Of a DNA stretch of 32,085 nucleotides, positions 7,851 to 15,492 are shown one piece after another (position 1 is the first letter of the stretch; every line of letters begins with the position of its first letter). A model generated the notes under the pieces. It ran no database searches. It saw only the letters and a program-made list of their open reading frames with translations, and was not told the origin of the DNA. Made by a program: the position numbers and the translations under genes. Origin of the DNA: Terriglobia bacterium (GTDB taxonomy: Bacteria; Acidobacteriota; Terriglobia; Acidiferrales; UBA7541); NCBI GenBank assembly GCA_020073485.1, contig JAIQFB010000039.1:1-32085 (forward strand), written 5' to 3'.

Positions 7851-8972
7851 TTACAAATTGAGGGCGTCGTACTTGCGCGCGGCTTTTTCCGCCTCCTGAA
7901 TCGCCGCCGTATTCCTCGCGGTTTGAGGATACGTCCACCTGCCGGGAATCATGAGGCCGCAGGAAGGGCACGCTCCATCGCGGATCGCGTTTTCCAGCAC
8001 ATCGTGCCATGTCCGACGCACAAGAATGCGGCCGCACCCGGGACAATATGTGTGCGCCGCGTCGCTGCGAATATTGCCCTCGTACACGTAATGAAGTCCC
8101 GCAGCAAGCGCAATTTTCCGAGCGGCGTGCAGTGTCTCGGGCGGCGTCCCGGGCTTGTCCTGCAATTTAAAATCCGGATGAAACGCGGTGAAATGCAGAG
8201 GAACATCCGGACCGAGATGTTCCAGAATCCAGTCGCAGAGCCGCCGGATTTCGCCGGGATCGTCATTGAGCGTGGGGATCAGAAGATTGGTGATCTCAAA
8301 CCAGACATTAGTCTCTTGTTTCAGCCAGGTCAGCACATCGAGCACTGGCTGCAGATGGGTGAGTGTCACGCGACCGTAAAAATTCTCGGTAAACGCCTTC
8401 AGGTCCACGTTGGCGGCGTCCACATGGTCGTAAATGTCATGGAACGCTTCTCGCGTGATGTAGCCGTTGGTCACCATCACGGTGCGAATCCCGGCTTCCC
8501 GCGCGGCCTGGCAGATATCGATCACATATTCGCCCCAGATTGTCGGCTCGTTATACGTGAATGCGATGGAGGGGCAGCCGTAGCGGATCGCAAGCGCCAC
8601 AACGTCTTCCGGCGGCATATGCGTGGAATGGACTTGATCCGATTTCGATTTCGAGATGTCCCAATTCTGGCAGAAGAAGCAGCCCATGTTGCAGCCCGCC
8701 GTGCCCAGTGAAAAAACGCGCGTGCCGGGCAGAAAATGGTTGAGGGGTTTCTTCTCGATCGGATCGATCTGCAGCGCGGCCGGCGAGGCGTATCCCAGGC
8801 TGTAAAGTTTTCCGCCCTGATTTACGCGAATGTAACAAAAACCGGCCTGGCCTTCGCCGATGTGGCAGTGGCGCGGACACAGAAAGCAGTGTATGCGGCC
8901 GTCGGGCAGGGTCTCCCACCAGCGCGCCTCGTGAAGAGATTCCGTTTTCTGGAATATTTTAAGTTCCTGCAT
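7851..8972 (-). CDS. amrS: AmmeMemoRadiSam-system radical SAM enzyme
   Basis: A 373-residue cytosolic radical SAM protein. The N-terminal Cys set CFLCPRHC (Cys29, 32, 36) and Cys46 precedes the SAM-cluster motif CNMGCFFC (Cys94, 98, 101), followed by QNWDIS. FTYNEPTIWGEY is the expected conserved strand of this family. The C-terminus has a zinc-ribbon-like CPGCG...CPSCG set. The family is named for fusion or clustering with Memo and AMMECR1 proteins; neither is found in this window, so the gene is an orphan here. The reaction is not established to my knowledge. The start ATG has AGGA five bases upstream. The gene is convergent with the small DnaB-N-like ORF. Confidence 0.92.
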   Translation of the reverse strand: MQELKIFQKTESLHEARWWETLPDGRIHCFLCPRHCHIGEGQAGFCYIRVNQGGKLYSLGYASPAALQIDPIEKKPLNHFLPGTRVFSLGTAGCNMGCFFCQNWDISKSKSDQVHSTHMPPEDVVALAIRYGCPSIAFTYNEPTIWGEYVIDICQAAREAGIRTVMVTNGYITREAFHDIYDHVDAANVDLKAFTENFYGRVTLTHLQPVLDVLTWLKQETNVWFEITNLLIPTLNDDPGEIRRLCDWILEHLGPDVPLHFTAFHPDFKLQDKPGTPPETLHAARKIALAAGLHYVYEGNIRSDAAHTYCPGCGRILVRRTWHDVLENAIRDGACPSCGLMIPGRWTYPQTARNTAAIQEAEKAARKYDALNL

Positions 8973-9007
8973 GGCGTCCTACGGGGGCGCAATTCGCGGC
9001 TGTTCCT

Positions 9008-9084
9008 GGTGGCACAGGCATCAGCCTGTGCGTTTTTCGGAGCTGCCGAAAATCAAGACCGGACAGGCTGAAGGATGCGCCACT
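9008..9084. repeat. Family B double-hairpin repeat, copy B2
   Basis: The left arm GGTGGCACAGGCATCAGCCT and the right arm GGACAGGCTGAAGGATGCGC are diverged inverted copies flanked by GGTGG and CCAC. It sits upstream of the amrS start, in the 172-nt gap before the small minus-strand ORF. The rest of that gap shows nothing recognisable. Confidence 0.75.
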
Positions 9085-9144
9085 GAATCTTGCCCGCGCG
9101 CTCCTTCCTTTATTCCCACTATACACCTGTGAAAGGAATCGGAA

Positions 9145-9375
9145 TCAGGAACGGCGCTCGCGTTGTACGCGCCACCGTTCAGCCAGCCACGAGAAGAATT
9201 GCCCAGAGCGCGCGCGTTCGCGCCACAGCAAACGGATAAATTCCCCAGGCCCGAGTGCGTGCATGTCCCCGCCAAAAAATGTTTCCAGGCGCCAACGAAT
9301 GTAGGGGCTCGCCCAGGGACGCAGGCGGTAGCCCTTGGCCGTGATCCAGTAGTAGCGCAGCGCGGTAAAGAGCAA
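9145..9375 (-). CDS. Small basic conserved-looking protein downstream of the YfiT-like gene
   Basis: The likely product starts at a TTG (9375), five nt after the stop of the YfiT-like gene, with GGAAA as a weak ribosome site, giving 76 residues. The sequence LLFTALRYYWITAKGYRLRP followed by WASPYIRWRLETFFG is rich in Arg, Trp and Tyr. I recall similar short proteins in Acidobacteriota genomes, with no known function. The tight spacing suggests translational coupling. An in-frame ATG exists only at 9483, inside the upstream gene, which would make a 112-residue form overlapping it. No membrane segment or signal peptide is evident. Confidence 0.5.
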   Translation of the reverse strand: MLFTALRYYWITAKGYRLRPWASPYIRWRLETFFGGDMHALGPGEFIRLLWRERARSGQFFSWLAERWRVQRERRS

Positions 9376-9379
9376 GCGT

Positions 9380-9904
9380 CTATTTCCAGCCTTCGCGTTC
9401 GCGCAGAGCTGTAATGTGCGCGACGTGGTGGCGCCCGTGCCAGGCGTAGATACCCAACAGGTTATCGACCGACATCGCGCCAAGCACCGGATGGCGCAGC
9501 GTCCGCGAGAAATCCTCCGCCCGCATCGAGCGCAGCAGAATTACCCAGCGCTGGTGCAGCGATTCGAGCAGCGTGAGCGAAACTTCGACGGGCGTATCGC
9601 GCGAGTCCGCAAGCTCGGCCCAGAGTTGTTCTTCATACGCCTTGATCGTAGGCTCATTTTCGGTCAGCGCGAGTTTCAAACGGACGTAGGAGTTCATGTG
9701 GCTATCCGGCAAATGGTGGACGACCTGGCGGACGGTCCAGCCGCCCGGGCGATACGGCGTATCGAATTGCTCGCGGGAAAGTCCGGCGACCGCGTCGCGC
9801 AAATTTTTAGGCGTGGCCGCGATTTGCGCGATGGCCTCGGAGCGCTGCTCCGGGATGAGCGACTCGCATCGCACGTATTTGCCAACCGGATAACGCAGAT
9901 CCAT
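9380..9904 (-). CDS. YfiT/DinB-family putative metal-dependent thiol transferase
   Basis: I chose the ATG at 9904 (174 residues) because GGGAGG lies about eight bases upstream; the longer upstream extension has no support. The sequence matches the YfiT branch of the DinB/BstA four-helix family: RYPVGKY at the N-terminus, GGWTVRQVVHHLPDSHMNSY with His63/64, and AWHGRHHVAHI with His156, 159/160 and 163 as metal ligands. Relatives bind Ni or Zn, and some act as bacillithiol S-transferases or hydrolases; the substrate here is unknown. A small ORF follows five bases after its stop. The aldehyde dehydrogenase gene is divergent. Confidence 0.88.
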   Translation of the reverse strand: MDLRYPVGKYVRCESLIPEQRSEAIAQIAATPKNLRDAVAGLSREQFDTPYRPGGWTVRQVVHHLPDSHMNSYVRLKLALTENEPTIKAYEEQLWAELADSRDTPVEVSLTLLESLHQRWVILLRSMRAEDFSRTLRHPVLGAMSVDNLLGIYAWHGRHHVAHITALREREGWK

Positions 9905-10141
9905 CGGAATCAACCTCCCGTCTTTGGAGACGCGACTATAGTGTATCGCAACTTGGCTTGGACCGGTTTTTCGGCTGCGCATCCGTGTAAATTTTCGATG
10001 AAAGGAATATTGGGCGCTTGAATTTCCCGCCCCAGGGGAGTAATTTGATTTTCGCCCCACCTACCCGTCAGGTTACTCGAGGTACTGAGAGGCGCCGCAC
10101 CCACGCGCCTCGCACCGCAACGCAGACAAGGAGAACAGAAA

Positions 10142-11647
10142 ATGGCAACCACAGCATCCGCACCTCTGCTGCATCAAAATGTATCCGCGTTTGTAGGCAG
10201 GACTCAAAAACTTTTGATCAATGGCAAGTGGACCGAGGCGGCTTCGGGCAAGACGTTTTCCACCTTCAATCCCGCCACCGGCGAAGTGCTGTCCCGTGTG
10301 GCCGAGGGCGACAAGGAAGACATCGATCGCGCTGTAAAAGCGGCCCGGGCCGCGTTTGAGACCGGCCCGTGGTCGAAGCTCACGCCATCCGAGCGCGGCC
10401 GCATGATCTGGAAGCTTGGCGATCTAATTGAAAAACACCTGGAAGAATTCGCGCAACTGGAATCGCTCGATAACGGCAAGCCCCTGACGGTCGCACGCGT
10501 TGCCGATGTGCCGCTGGCCGCGGATATGTTCCGCTACATGGCCGGATGGGCCACCAAGATCGAAGGCAACACGATTCCGATTTCCTCGGGCGGCGGGAAA
10601 ACGCAATTTCTGGCCTACACCTTGCGCGAACCGGTCGGCGTCGTCGGTCAAATCATTCCCTGGAATTTCCCCCTGCTGATGGCGGCGTGGAAACTGGGTC
10701 CGGCGCTGGCGACCGGCTGCACCGTGGTATTGAAGCCAGCCGAACAAACCCCGCTCAGCGTGCTCCTGTTGGGCGAGCTGATTCAGCAAGCGGGCATTCC
10801 CGACGGCGTGGTAAATATCGTGCCCGGCTTTGGTGAGACGGCCGGTGCAGCCTTAGCGGCGCATCCGGACGTCGACAAAGTCGCCTTCACCGGCTCAACC
10901 GAAGTAGGCAAGCTGATCCTGCAGGCCGCCGCCGGCAACCTGAAGAAAGTTTCCCTCGAGCTTGGCGGGAAATCGCCCAACGTCGTTCTCCAGGATGCCG
11001 AAGTCGATTCCGCGATTGACGGCGCCGCGATGGCCATTTTCTTCAATCACGGCCAGTGCTGCTGCGCGGGCTCCCGCCTGTTCGTCGAAAACGAAATTTT
11101 CGACAAAGTCGTCGACGGCGTCGCGAAACACGCCAACAACATTCGCGTTGGACCTGGCATGGACCCGTCGAGCGACATGGGACCGCTGGTTTCCGAGGAA
11201 CAGCTGAACCGCGTTTGCGGCTACCTAGAATCGGGCAAAGCGGAAGGCGCAAAAGCAATCACCGGAGGATCGCGGCATGGCGAGAAAGGCTATTTCGTCA
11301 AGCCCACGGTCCTGGTGAACACCACTGACAAAATGAAAGTGGTGCAGGAAGAGATCTTCGGCCCCGTGGTTACCGTCATTCCCTTCCGCAGCGTCGAGGA
11401 AATTGCCGCGAAGGCCAACGACTCCGTCTACGGACTGGCAGCGGGCGTCTGGACGCGGGATATCAAGAAAGCCCACCGCATCGCCAGCCTACTTCGCGCC
11501 GGAACCGTCTGGATCAATTGCTACAACGTGTTCGACGCCGCGCTTCCCTTCGGCGGCTACAAACAGTCCGGCTGGGGCCGCGAAATGGGCCACGAAGTCC
11601 TCGAGGCATACACCGAGGTCAAGGCTGTTTGCACGCCGATTTCGTAG
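10142..11647 (+). CDS. NAD(P)-dependent aldehyde dehydrogenase
   Basis: A 501-residue cytosolic enzyme of the ALDH superfamily that oxidises aldehydes to carboxylic acids. Catalytic residues are visible: Asn175 in PWNFPL, Glu273 in SLELGGKSPN and the nucleophile Cys307 in GQCCCAGSR. The FTGSTEVGK block is the Rossmann-type cofactor loop. The GQCCCAGSR motif and the length are close to mitochondrial ALDH2/ALDH1-like enzymes, so a broad or retinal/acetaldehyde-like specificity is plausible but unproven. AAGGAG lies eight bases before the ATG. The gene appears monocistronic, ending in the strong terminator at 11681-11712. Confidence 0.95.
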   Translation: MATTASAPLLHQNVSAFVGRTQKLLINGKWTEAASGKTFSTFNPATGEVLSRVAEGDKEDIDRAVKAARAAFETGPWSKLTPSERGRMIWKLGDLIEKHLEEFAQLESLDNGKPLTVARVADVPLAADMFRYMAGWATKIEGNTIPISSGGGKTQFLAYTLREPVGVVGQIIPWNFPLLMAAWKLGPALATGCTVVLKPAEQTPLSVLLLGELIQQAGIPDGVVNIVPGFGETAGAALAAHPDVDKVAFTGSTEVGKLILQAAAGNLKKVSLELGGKSPNVVLQDAEVDSAIDGAAMAIFFNHGQCCCAGSRLFVENEIFDKVVDGVAKHANNIRVGPGMDPSSDMGPLVSEEQLNRVCGYLESGKAEGAKAITGGSRHGEKGYFVKPTVLVNTTDKMKVVQEEIFGPVVTVIPFRSVEEIAAKANDSVYGLAAGVWTRDIKKAHRIASLLRAGTVWINCYNVFDAALPFGGYKQSGWGREMGHEVLEAYTEVKAVCTPIS

Positions 11648-11680
11648 GGCAGCGGCACAGAACGAACAATTGAAAAGGGG

Positions 11681-11712
11681 AAAAGGGCCGAAGAAGTTCT
11701 TCGGCCCTTTTT
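11681..11712 (+). terminator. Intrinsic terminator of the aldehyde dehydrogenase gene
   Basis: AAAAGGGCCGAAGAA and TTCTTCGGCCCTTTT are exact inverted arms around one base (in practice the loop opens to about five), followed by TTTTCTTTT. The A-rich left side gives a U-run on the other strand, so it may work in both directions between two convergent genes. Confidence 0.9.
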
Positions 11713-11726
11713 CTTTTCACGAGAAT

Positions 11727-11747
11727 GGGCATCCGCCGCAGCGGACG
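11727..11747. repeat. Degenerate family C repeat, copy C3
   Basis: GGGCATCCGCCGCAGCGGAC matches the left arm and core of the palindrome at 29891-29920 but lacks the matching right arm, so it looks like a decayed or truncated copy. It lies between the terminator and the end of the DtxR-family gene. Confidence 0.6.
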
Positions 11748-11780
11748 ACAAAAGCGATCTAATTGGAACAGTTAATTACT

Positions 11781-12452
11781 TTACTGCGGCAGCGGTCGAA
11801 CCCAGATACGGCTGGTGGCAGGCTTGCCGAGGTGGATGGTGCGCTGTCCGACCGCTAGCGTCATGGTCTCGTCATACTCGCGTTTGCGGATGCGGGCGCG
11901 CGCTCCTGGATGGATCGCCAGCCCGGAAAGAAATTTCAGAAATTCCGGGTCTTTCTCGTAGACACAAAGAATTTCCACGGATTGCCCGGCAGGCAGATCG
12001 GAAAGCGGGACGGCGCCGTGCTTGCGCCGCAATTTCGCGAGGCCGCCCTGCAGCGGCACGCCATGCGGGCAGAATCCCTCCGCGCCAAATCGCGCCAGCA
12101 ATAATTTTTCGACTTCGGGAGAAATTCCGTGTTCCAGGCGCTCGGCTTCATCGTGCGCGCGTGTCCAGTCCAGGCCAATGACCTCGGTGAGCAGCTTTTC
12201 CGCAAGCTGGTGGCGCATGGCCAGGCGATCGGCGATGCCGCTGCCCTTGCGCGTCAGAGTGATGCGGCCGTCGCGGCCCACCACCAGCAGTCCGTCGCGC
12301 GTCAGGCGCTTGAGCGCGGCCGTCACCGCAGGCGGCGTGACGCCCAACTCCTCCGCAAGCCGCGCGCTGATCGGCTCCTGCTCTTCCTGGACGATGTCCC
12401 AAATCGCCTTCAGGTAATCCTCACGGGAGACGCTGGTTTTTTCGCGTGGCAT
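11781..12452 (-). CDS. DtxR/MntR-family metal-dependent regulator (MntR-like ligands)
   Basis: The 223-residue protein has an N-terminal winged helix (residues 1-70, EDYLKAIWDI and LAEELGVTPPAVTAALKRL), a dimer and metal domain (71-140) and a C-terminal FeoA/SH3-like domain (about 145-220). Metal-ligand positions are visible in RHQLAEKLL (His81, Glu85), AHDEAERLEHG (His100, Glu104, Glu107, His108) and CPHG (128-131). Position 12 is Asp and position 104 is Glu, as in MntR; DtxR and IdeR have Met and Cys there. I infer manganese sensing. The start ATG overlaps the stop of the upstream phosphatase gene (TGATG), so the two are translationally coupled. No transporter gene is adjacent to show the regulon. 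Confidence 0.9.
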   Translation of the reverse strand: MPREKTSVSREDYLKAIWDIVQEEQEPISARLAEELGVTPPAVTAALKRLTRDGLLVVGRDGRITLTRKGSGIADRLAMRHQLAEKLLTEVIGLDWTRAHDEAERLEHGISPEVEKLLLARFGAEGFCPHGVPLQGGLAKLRRKHGAVPLSDLPAGQSVEILCVYEKDPEFLKFLSGLAIHPGARARIRKREYDETMTLAVGQRTIHLGKPATSRIWVRPLPQ

Positions 12453-12904
12453 CAGTCGGCTCTCGTGCTTTCGAGCGGCGCTCCCGGCGAGTCTACCTGT
12501 TCGCGCAGCCGCCGAGCCAGATCTTCGACGCGCTTTTCAATCAGATCGCGGATCCCGCGGTACACGGCAAGATTGAATCCGAAGGGATCGCCGACGTCCC
12601 AATCCTCGACCGGCGGCGTCGGCTCGGTGAAAATCGCCGATCCCAAGCGCCCCGTCATATTCACGACCAAATCAGCGGCATGCAATTCTTCCGGCACTAA
12701 CGGCTTGGAGTACTGGCCGTCGGCGGAAAACCCGTGCTCGACAAGGACTGTAAGAGTGGGCCCGGTGATTTCACCGAACGGAACGAGTCCCGCACTGGCG
12801 GGTTCGATCACGTCCGCCGCCACGTGTTTGGCGATGGCCTCGGCCATCTGGCTCCGGCAGGCGTTGCCGACACACAGGAACAGAACTTTGGTGCGCACAA
12901 TCAC
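12452..12904 (-). CDS. Low-molecular-weight phosphatase / arsenate reductase-like protein
   Basis: The 150-residue product has the P-loop CVGNACRSQMAEA near its N-terminus (Cys11 nucleophile, Arg17), and GDPFG with Asp106 as candidate general acid. The RSQMAE extension is typical of the ArsC-type branch. The redox Cys pair of thioredoxin-linked ArsC near residues 80-90 is absent, since only Cys11 and Cys16 occur, so a phosphatase or low-molecular-weight-thiol-dependent arsenate reductase is more likely. The start is a GTG at 12904 (another GTG follows two codons later), with GGGGG upstream. Its stop overlaps the DtxR-family start by one base. The nearest upstream sequence, about 80 nt, shows no clear operator. 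Confidence 0.85.
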   Translation of the reverse strand: MIVRTKVLFLCVGNACRSQMAEAIAKHVAADVIEPASAGLVPFGEITGPTLTVLVEHGFSADGQYSKPLVPEELHAADLVVNMTGRLGSAIFTEPTPPVEDWDVGDPFGFNLAVYRGIRDLIEKRVEDLARRLREQVDSPGAPLESTRAD

Positions 12905-12985
12905 TCGATATCCCCCGGACCATTTCCCAACTCAGAGAGAATGACATGGATTTAATTGCGGCTCAAGGTGGGCAGTGCGAATCCA

Positions 12986-13084
12986 GTAGGACAGGCTTTT
13001 TACCTTGAGAACTGCGAAGGGCTGCCTGTTTGGATTTGAACTTGGTACGATCAGAAAAGCAAACAGGCTGAAGCCTGTTCTACC
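12986..13084. repeat. Family B repeat with expanded left arm, copy B3
   Basis: It runs from GTAGGACAGGCTTTTTACC to AAACAGGCTGAAGCCTGTTC and ends in CTACC. The left arm is expanded: between ACAGGCT and the inverse GCCTGTTTGG lies an insert containing CTGCGAAGGGCTGCC, closely matching the inverted copy B5 at 18148. It sits just 3' of pdxT. Confidence 0.8.
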
Positions 13085-13090
13085 AGAAAA

Positions 13091-13705
13091 TCAATCCCGG
13101 GCAAGGACTTTGTCCGCGGAATCGAGCTTTCCGGATGCGATGCGCAGAAAATACTCGTGCACGGTGGTGTCGCTGGTGAGTTCGGGATGGAATGTCGCGA
13201 TCAAGGTGCGGCCCTGGCGCACGAGGACCGGCTGGCCTTGGGAGGTCGCTAGGACTTCCACATTTGGTCCCATACGGTCAATGATTGGCGCGCGAATGAA
13301 CACCATTTCGATGGGTTCCGGCGAGAGCGACGTCAATCCGCTGCGAACTTCGCTGGCGAGCTGGCGTCCATAGGCATTGCGAATTACGGTGATGTCGGCA
13401 AGGCCCAGCGAGGCCTGGTCCGGATGATGCACTTCGCGGGCCAGCAGGATGGCTCCGGCGCAGGTGCCGAAGATCGCGCCGCCGCGCGCGGCAAATTCGC
13501 GGAGACTCCTATCGAGTCCCTCCTCGACAAGGAATTTCCACTGCGTGGTGCTTTCGCCACCGGGCAAGATCATGGCGTCCACACCTTCAAGGTCGCGCGG
13601 CGTGCGCACGAAGACATGTTCCACACCAAGGCGCGCGAGCGTCGCGGCATGTGCTTCAAAGTCGCCTTGCACGGCGAGGATTCCGACTTTTGGTAATTTT
13701 TCCAT
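13091..13705 (-). CDS. pdxT: Pyridoxal 5'-phosphate synthase glutaminase subunit
   Basis: A 204-residue class I glutaminase that supplies ammonia to PdxS in the DXP-independent pyridoxal phosphate pathway. Key residues: oxyanion and signature GGESTT (49-54), nucleophile Cys82 in GTCAGAI, and His173 and Glu175 in TFHPEL. The N-terminal KVGILAVQGDFEAH is the family hallmark. It is in the same direction as pdxS, 184 nt after it, the gap being filled by family A repeat A2. The two subunits therefore may be co-transcribed despite the gap. Confidence 0.96.
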   Translation of the reverse strand: MEKLPKVGILAVQGDFEAHAATLARLGVEHVFVRTPRDLEGVDAMILPGGESTTQWKFLVEEGLDRSLREFAARGGAIFGTCAGAILLAREVHHPDQASLGLADITVIRNAYGRQLASEVRSGLTSLSPEPIEMVFIRAPIIDRMGPNVEVLATSQGQPVLVRQGRTLIATFHPELTSDTTVHEYFLRIASGKLDSADKVLARD

Positions 13706-13754
13706 ACGTCTCTAAACCAACCACGCCTTCCAATTGAAAAACAACATGGAAACA

Positions 13755-13854
13755 TCATTCCGAGTCCCGGAAGGGACCGGGATAAACTTCGTGAGGAATC
13801 CCTCTTGGGTCGATGGGAAAAGAAGGAGGCATTCCTCACTTCGCTCGGAATGAC
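13755..13854. repeat. Family A inverted repeat, copy A2
   Basis: Bounded by TCATTCCGAG and CTCGGAATGA. The interior shares GTCCCGGAAGGGACCG and AGGAATCCCTC with copy A3 at 17141. It lies between pdxT and pdxS on the same transcription path, so it would form a stem-loop in a pdxS-pdxT mRNA. Confidence 0.85.
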
Positions 13855-13889
13855 GACGAATGAATTAATTTCGAGTTTTCAATCTTCCA

Positions 13890-14801
13890 CTACCATCCGC
13901 GCGTCTGCAGCAAATCTTTCTCTTCGATCTGCCGGATGTCGAGGCCCTTCATCGCCTCGCCCAACACTTCCGAGGCTTCGAGGACAACCTTGGCGTCCTG
14001 ATAATGCGTGGTGGCTTTCACGATGGCCTTGGCTCGCGCTTCGGGATCGCTGGACTTGAAAATTCCCGACCCGACAAAGACCGATTCCGCGCCGAGATGC
14101 CGCACCAGCGCCGCGTCGGCGGGTGTGGCAATGCCTCCGGCGGAAAAATTCGGCACGGGAAGCTTTCCGGTGCGCGCGATTTCCCGGACCAGGTCCAGCG
14201 GCGCGCCCATCTCTTTCGCCACGTGCATCAATTCATCGCCGCGCAGCGTGGTGAGCCTCCGCATTTCGCCGGTGATGGTCCGCATGTGGCGCACGGCCTC
14301 GACCACGTTGCCAGATCCCGCTTCGCCCTTGGTGCGGATCATGGCCGCGCCCTCGGCGATGCGCCGCAGCGCTTCGCCCAGGTTGCGCGCGCCGCACACA
14401 AACGGAACTTTAAAGTCGTGCTTCCATACGTGGTTCTCTTCGTCGGCGGGCGTGAGCACTTCGCTCTCGTCGATGAAATCGACTTCCAGCGCCTCGAGCA
14501 CCGCCGCTTCGGCAAAGTGGCCGATGCGTACCTTGGCCATCACCGGAATGCTCACGGTGTCCATGATTTCGCGGATGATTTTCGGCGCGGCCATGCGCGC
14601 CACGCCGCCCTCTTTGCGAATGTCCGAAGGCACGCGCTCCAGCGCCATCACGGCGCAGGCACCGGCGTCCTCCGCGATGCGCGCCTGCTCGGCGTTGGTG
14701 ACGTCCATGATGACGCCGCCCTTGAGCATTTCGGCCAGGCCTACTTTTACGCGCCAGGCGTCGTTCAAATAGCTTCCGTTGCTTCCTTGCGTTGCTGTCA
14801 T
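13890..14801 (-). CDS. pdxS: Pyridoxal 5'-phosphate synthase, synthase subunit
   Basis: A 303-residue cytosolic TIM-barrel enzyme that makes pyridoxal phosphate from ribose 5-phosphate, glyceraldehyde 3-phosphate and ammonia. Recognisable landmarks are Asp33 (VIMDVTN), Lys90 in MAKVRIGH (the first Schiff-base lysine), Lys158 in [10 protein letters not shown] (the second) and [17 protein letters not shown] near the C-terminus. Starting at 14801 rather than at the upstream ATG (14819) is preferred because GAGGAG lies six bases before it. The hotdog thioesterase gene ends 58 nt upstream on the same strand, with a MocR-type regulator beyond it; pdxT is downstream. Confidence 0.97.
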   Translation of the reverse strand: MTATQGSNGSYLNDAWRVKVGLAEMLKGGVIMDVTNAEQARIAEDAGACAVMALERVPSDIRKEGGVARMAAPKIIREIMDTVSIPVMAKVRIGHFAEAAVLEALEVDFIDESEVLTPADEENHVWKHDFKVPFVCGARNLGEALRRIAEGAAMIRTKGEAGSGNVVEAVRHMRTITGEMRRLTTLRGDELMHVAKEMGAPLDLVREIARTGKLPVPNFSAGGIATPADAALVRHLGAESVFVGSGIFKSSDPEARAKAIVKATTHYQDAKVVLEASEVLGEAMKGLDIRQIEEKDLLQTRGW

Positions 14802-14859
14802 TTCCGTCTCCTCATTCAAATCCTGCTTGGCTGCGCCACAAATTGAAATTCCGGCGCGC

Positions 14860-15288
14860 TTACGGCTGCGCCGCGTATTTCTTCCGGTCGATGATCACGA
14901 ACCGGCCTTCGCCACGCGCGAGCAAATCTCCTGCGGCATTCCGTATCTCCCCTTCATGATACAACTGACGCCCCTCGCGGCGGGTGACAAATCCCTCCAC
15001 GACAATATCCGTGTTCACGCGGATGGGGCGCTTGTACTCGACGAGCAGGTCCGCGGTGACCGCGGACTGCCCGTCGAAGCGGCAGGCCTTGCTCATGACT
15101 TCATCGAGCAGCAAGGCAATGATTCCGCCGTGAAGAAACCCAGAGCCTCCCTGATATTCCTCACCCAGGCGGAAGCGGCCCACGATGCGCTTGCGCTCGT
15201 CGTCCTGTTCAAACGAAAGTTGCATTCCGCGAGCGTTCGCGCCGCCACAACCGAAGCAATGATTCCCAGGTTTGGGATCGATTTTCAT
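14860..15288 (-). CDS. PaaI-type hotdog thioesterase
   Basis: The 142-residue product has the hotdog signature [19 protein letters not shown], with the conserved HGG after the first strand, preceded by [14 protein letters not shown]. Such proteins hydrolyse acyl-CoA or acyl-ACP thioesters; the substrate is unknown here. The Cys-rich CFGCG leader is common in a subset of the family. It lies between the regulator and pdxS, with 58 nt to pdxS, so it may be co-transcribed with pyridoxal phosphate genes. A metabolic link to vitamin B6 is not obvious and may be incidental. Confidence 0.85.
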   Translation of the reverse strand: MKIDPKPGNHCFGCGGANARGMQLSFEQDDERKRIVGRFRLGEEYQGGSGFLHGGIIALLLDEVMSKACRFDGQSAVTADLLVEYKRPIRVNTDIVVEGFVTRREGRQLYHEGEIRNAAGDLLARGEGRFVIIDRKKYAAQP

Positions 15289-15369
15289 TTTGGCCTTTTG
15301 GTCCTCAGTTTCTCACGATCATTTCCCGGTCTGGGTTTGACGATGCGCCGCAAAACGCGCATCCACCCC

Positions 15370-15445
15370 GGTGGCACAGGCTTCAGCCTGTGCGAATTTA
15401 TGATACAGGAAAACCAAAACCGCACAGGCTGAAGCCTGTCCCACC
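15370..15445. repeat. Family B double-hairpin repeat, copy B4
   Basis: GGTGGCACAGGCTTCAGCCT and CACAGGCTGAAGCCTGTCCC are inverted arms, flanked by GGTGG and CCACC, with about 34 nt between them. It is one of the best preserved copies. It lies in the 204-nt gap between the regulator gene and the thioesterase gene; the rest of that gap is unremarkable. Confidence 0.85.
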
Positions 15446-15492
15446 AAAACCTCTCCGCGCGGGTCCATCCCAAGGTTCGTGGCTAATTCCGG

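Noticed and set aside
9905-10060. N-terminal extension of the YfiT-like protein up to 10060
   Set aside because: The ATG at 9904 has a strong GGGAGG ribosome site and begins the family-like sequence; the extra 52 residues have no such character.
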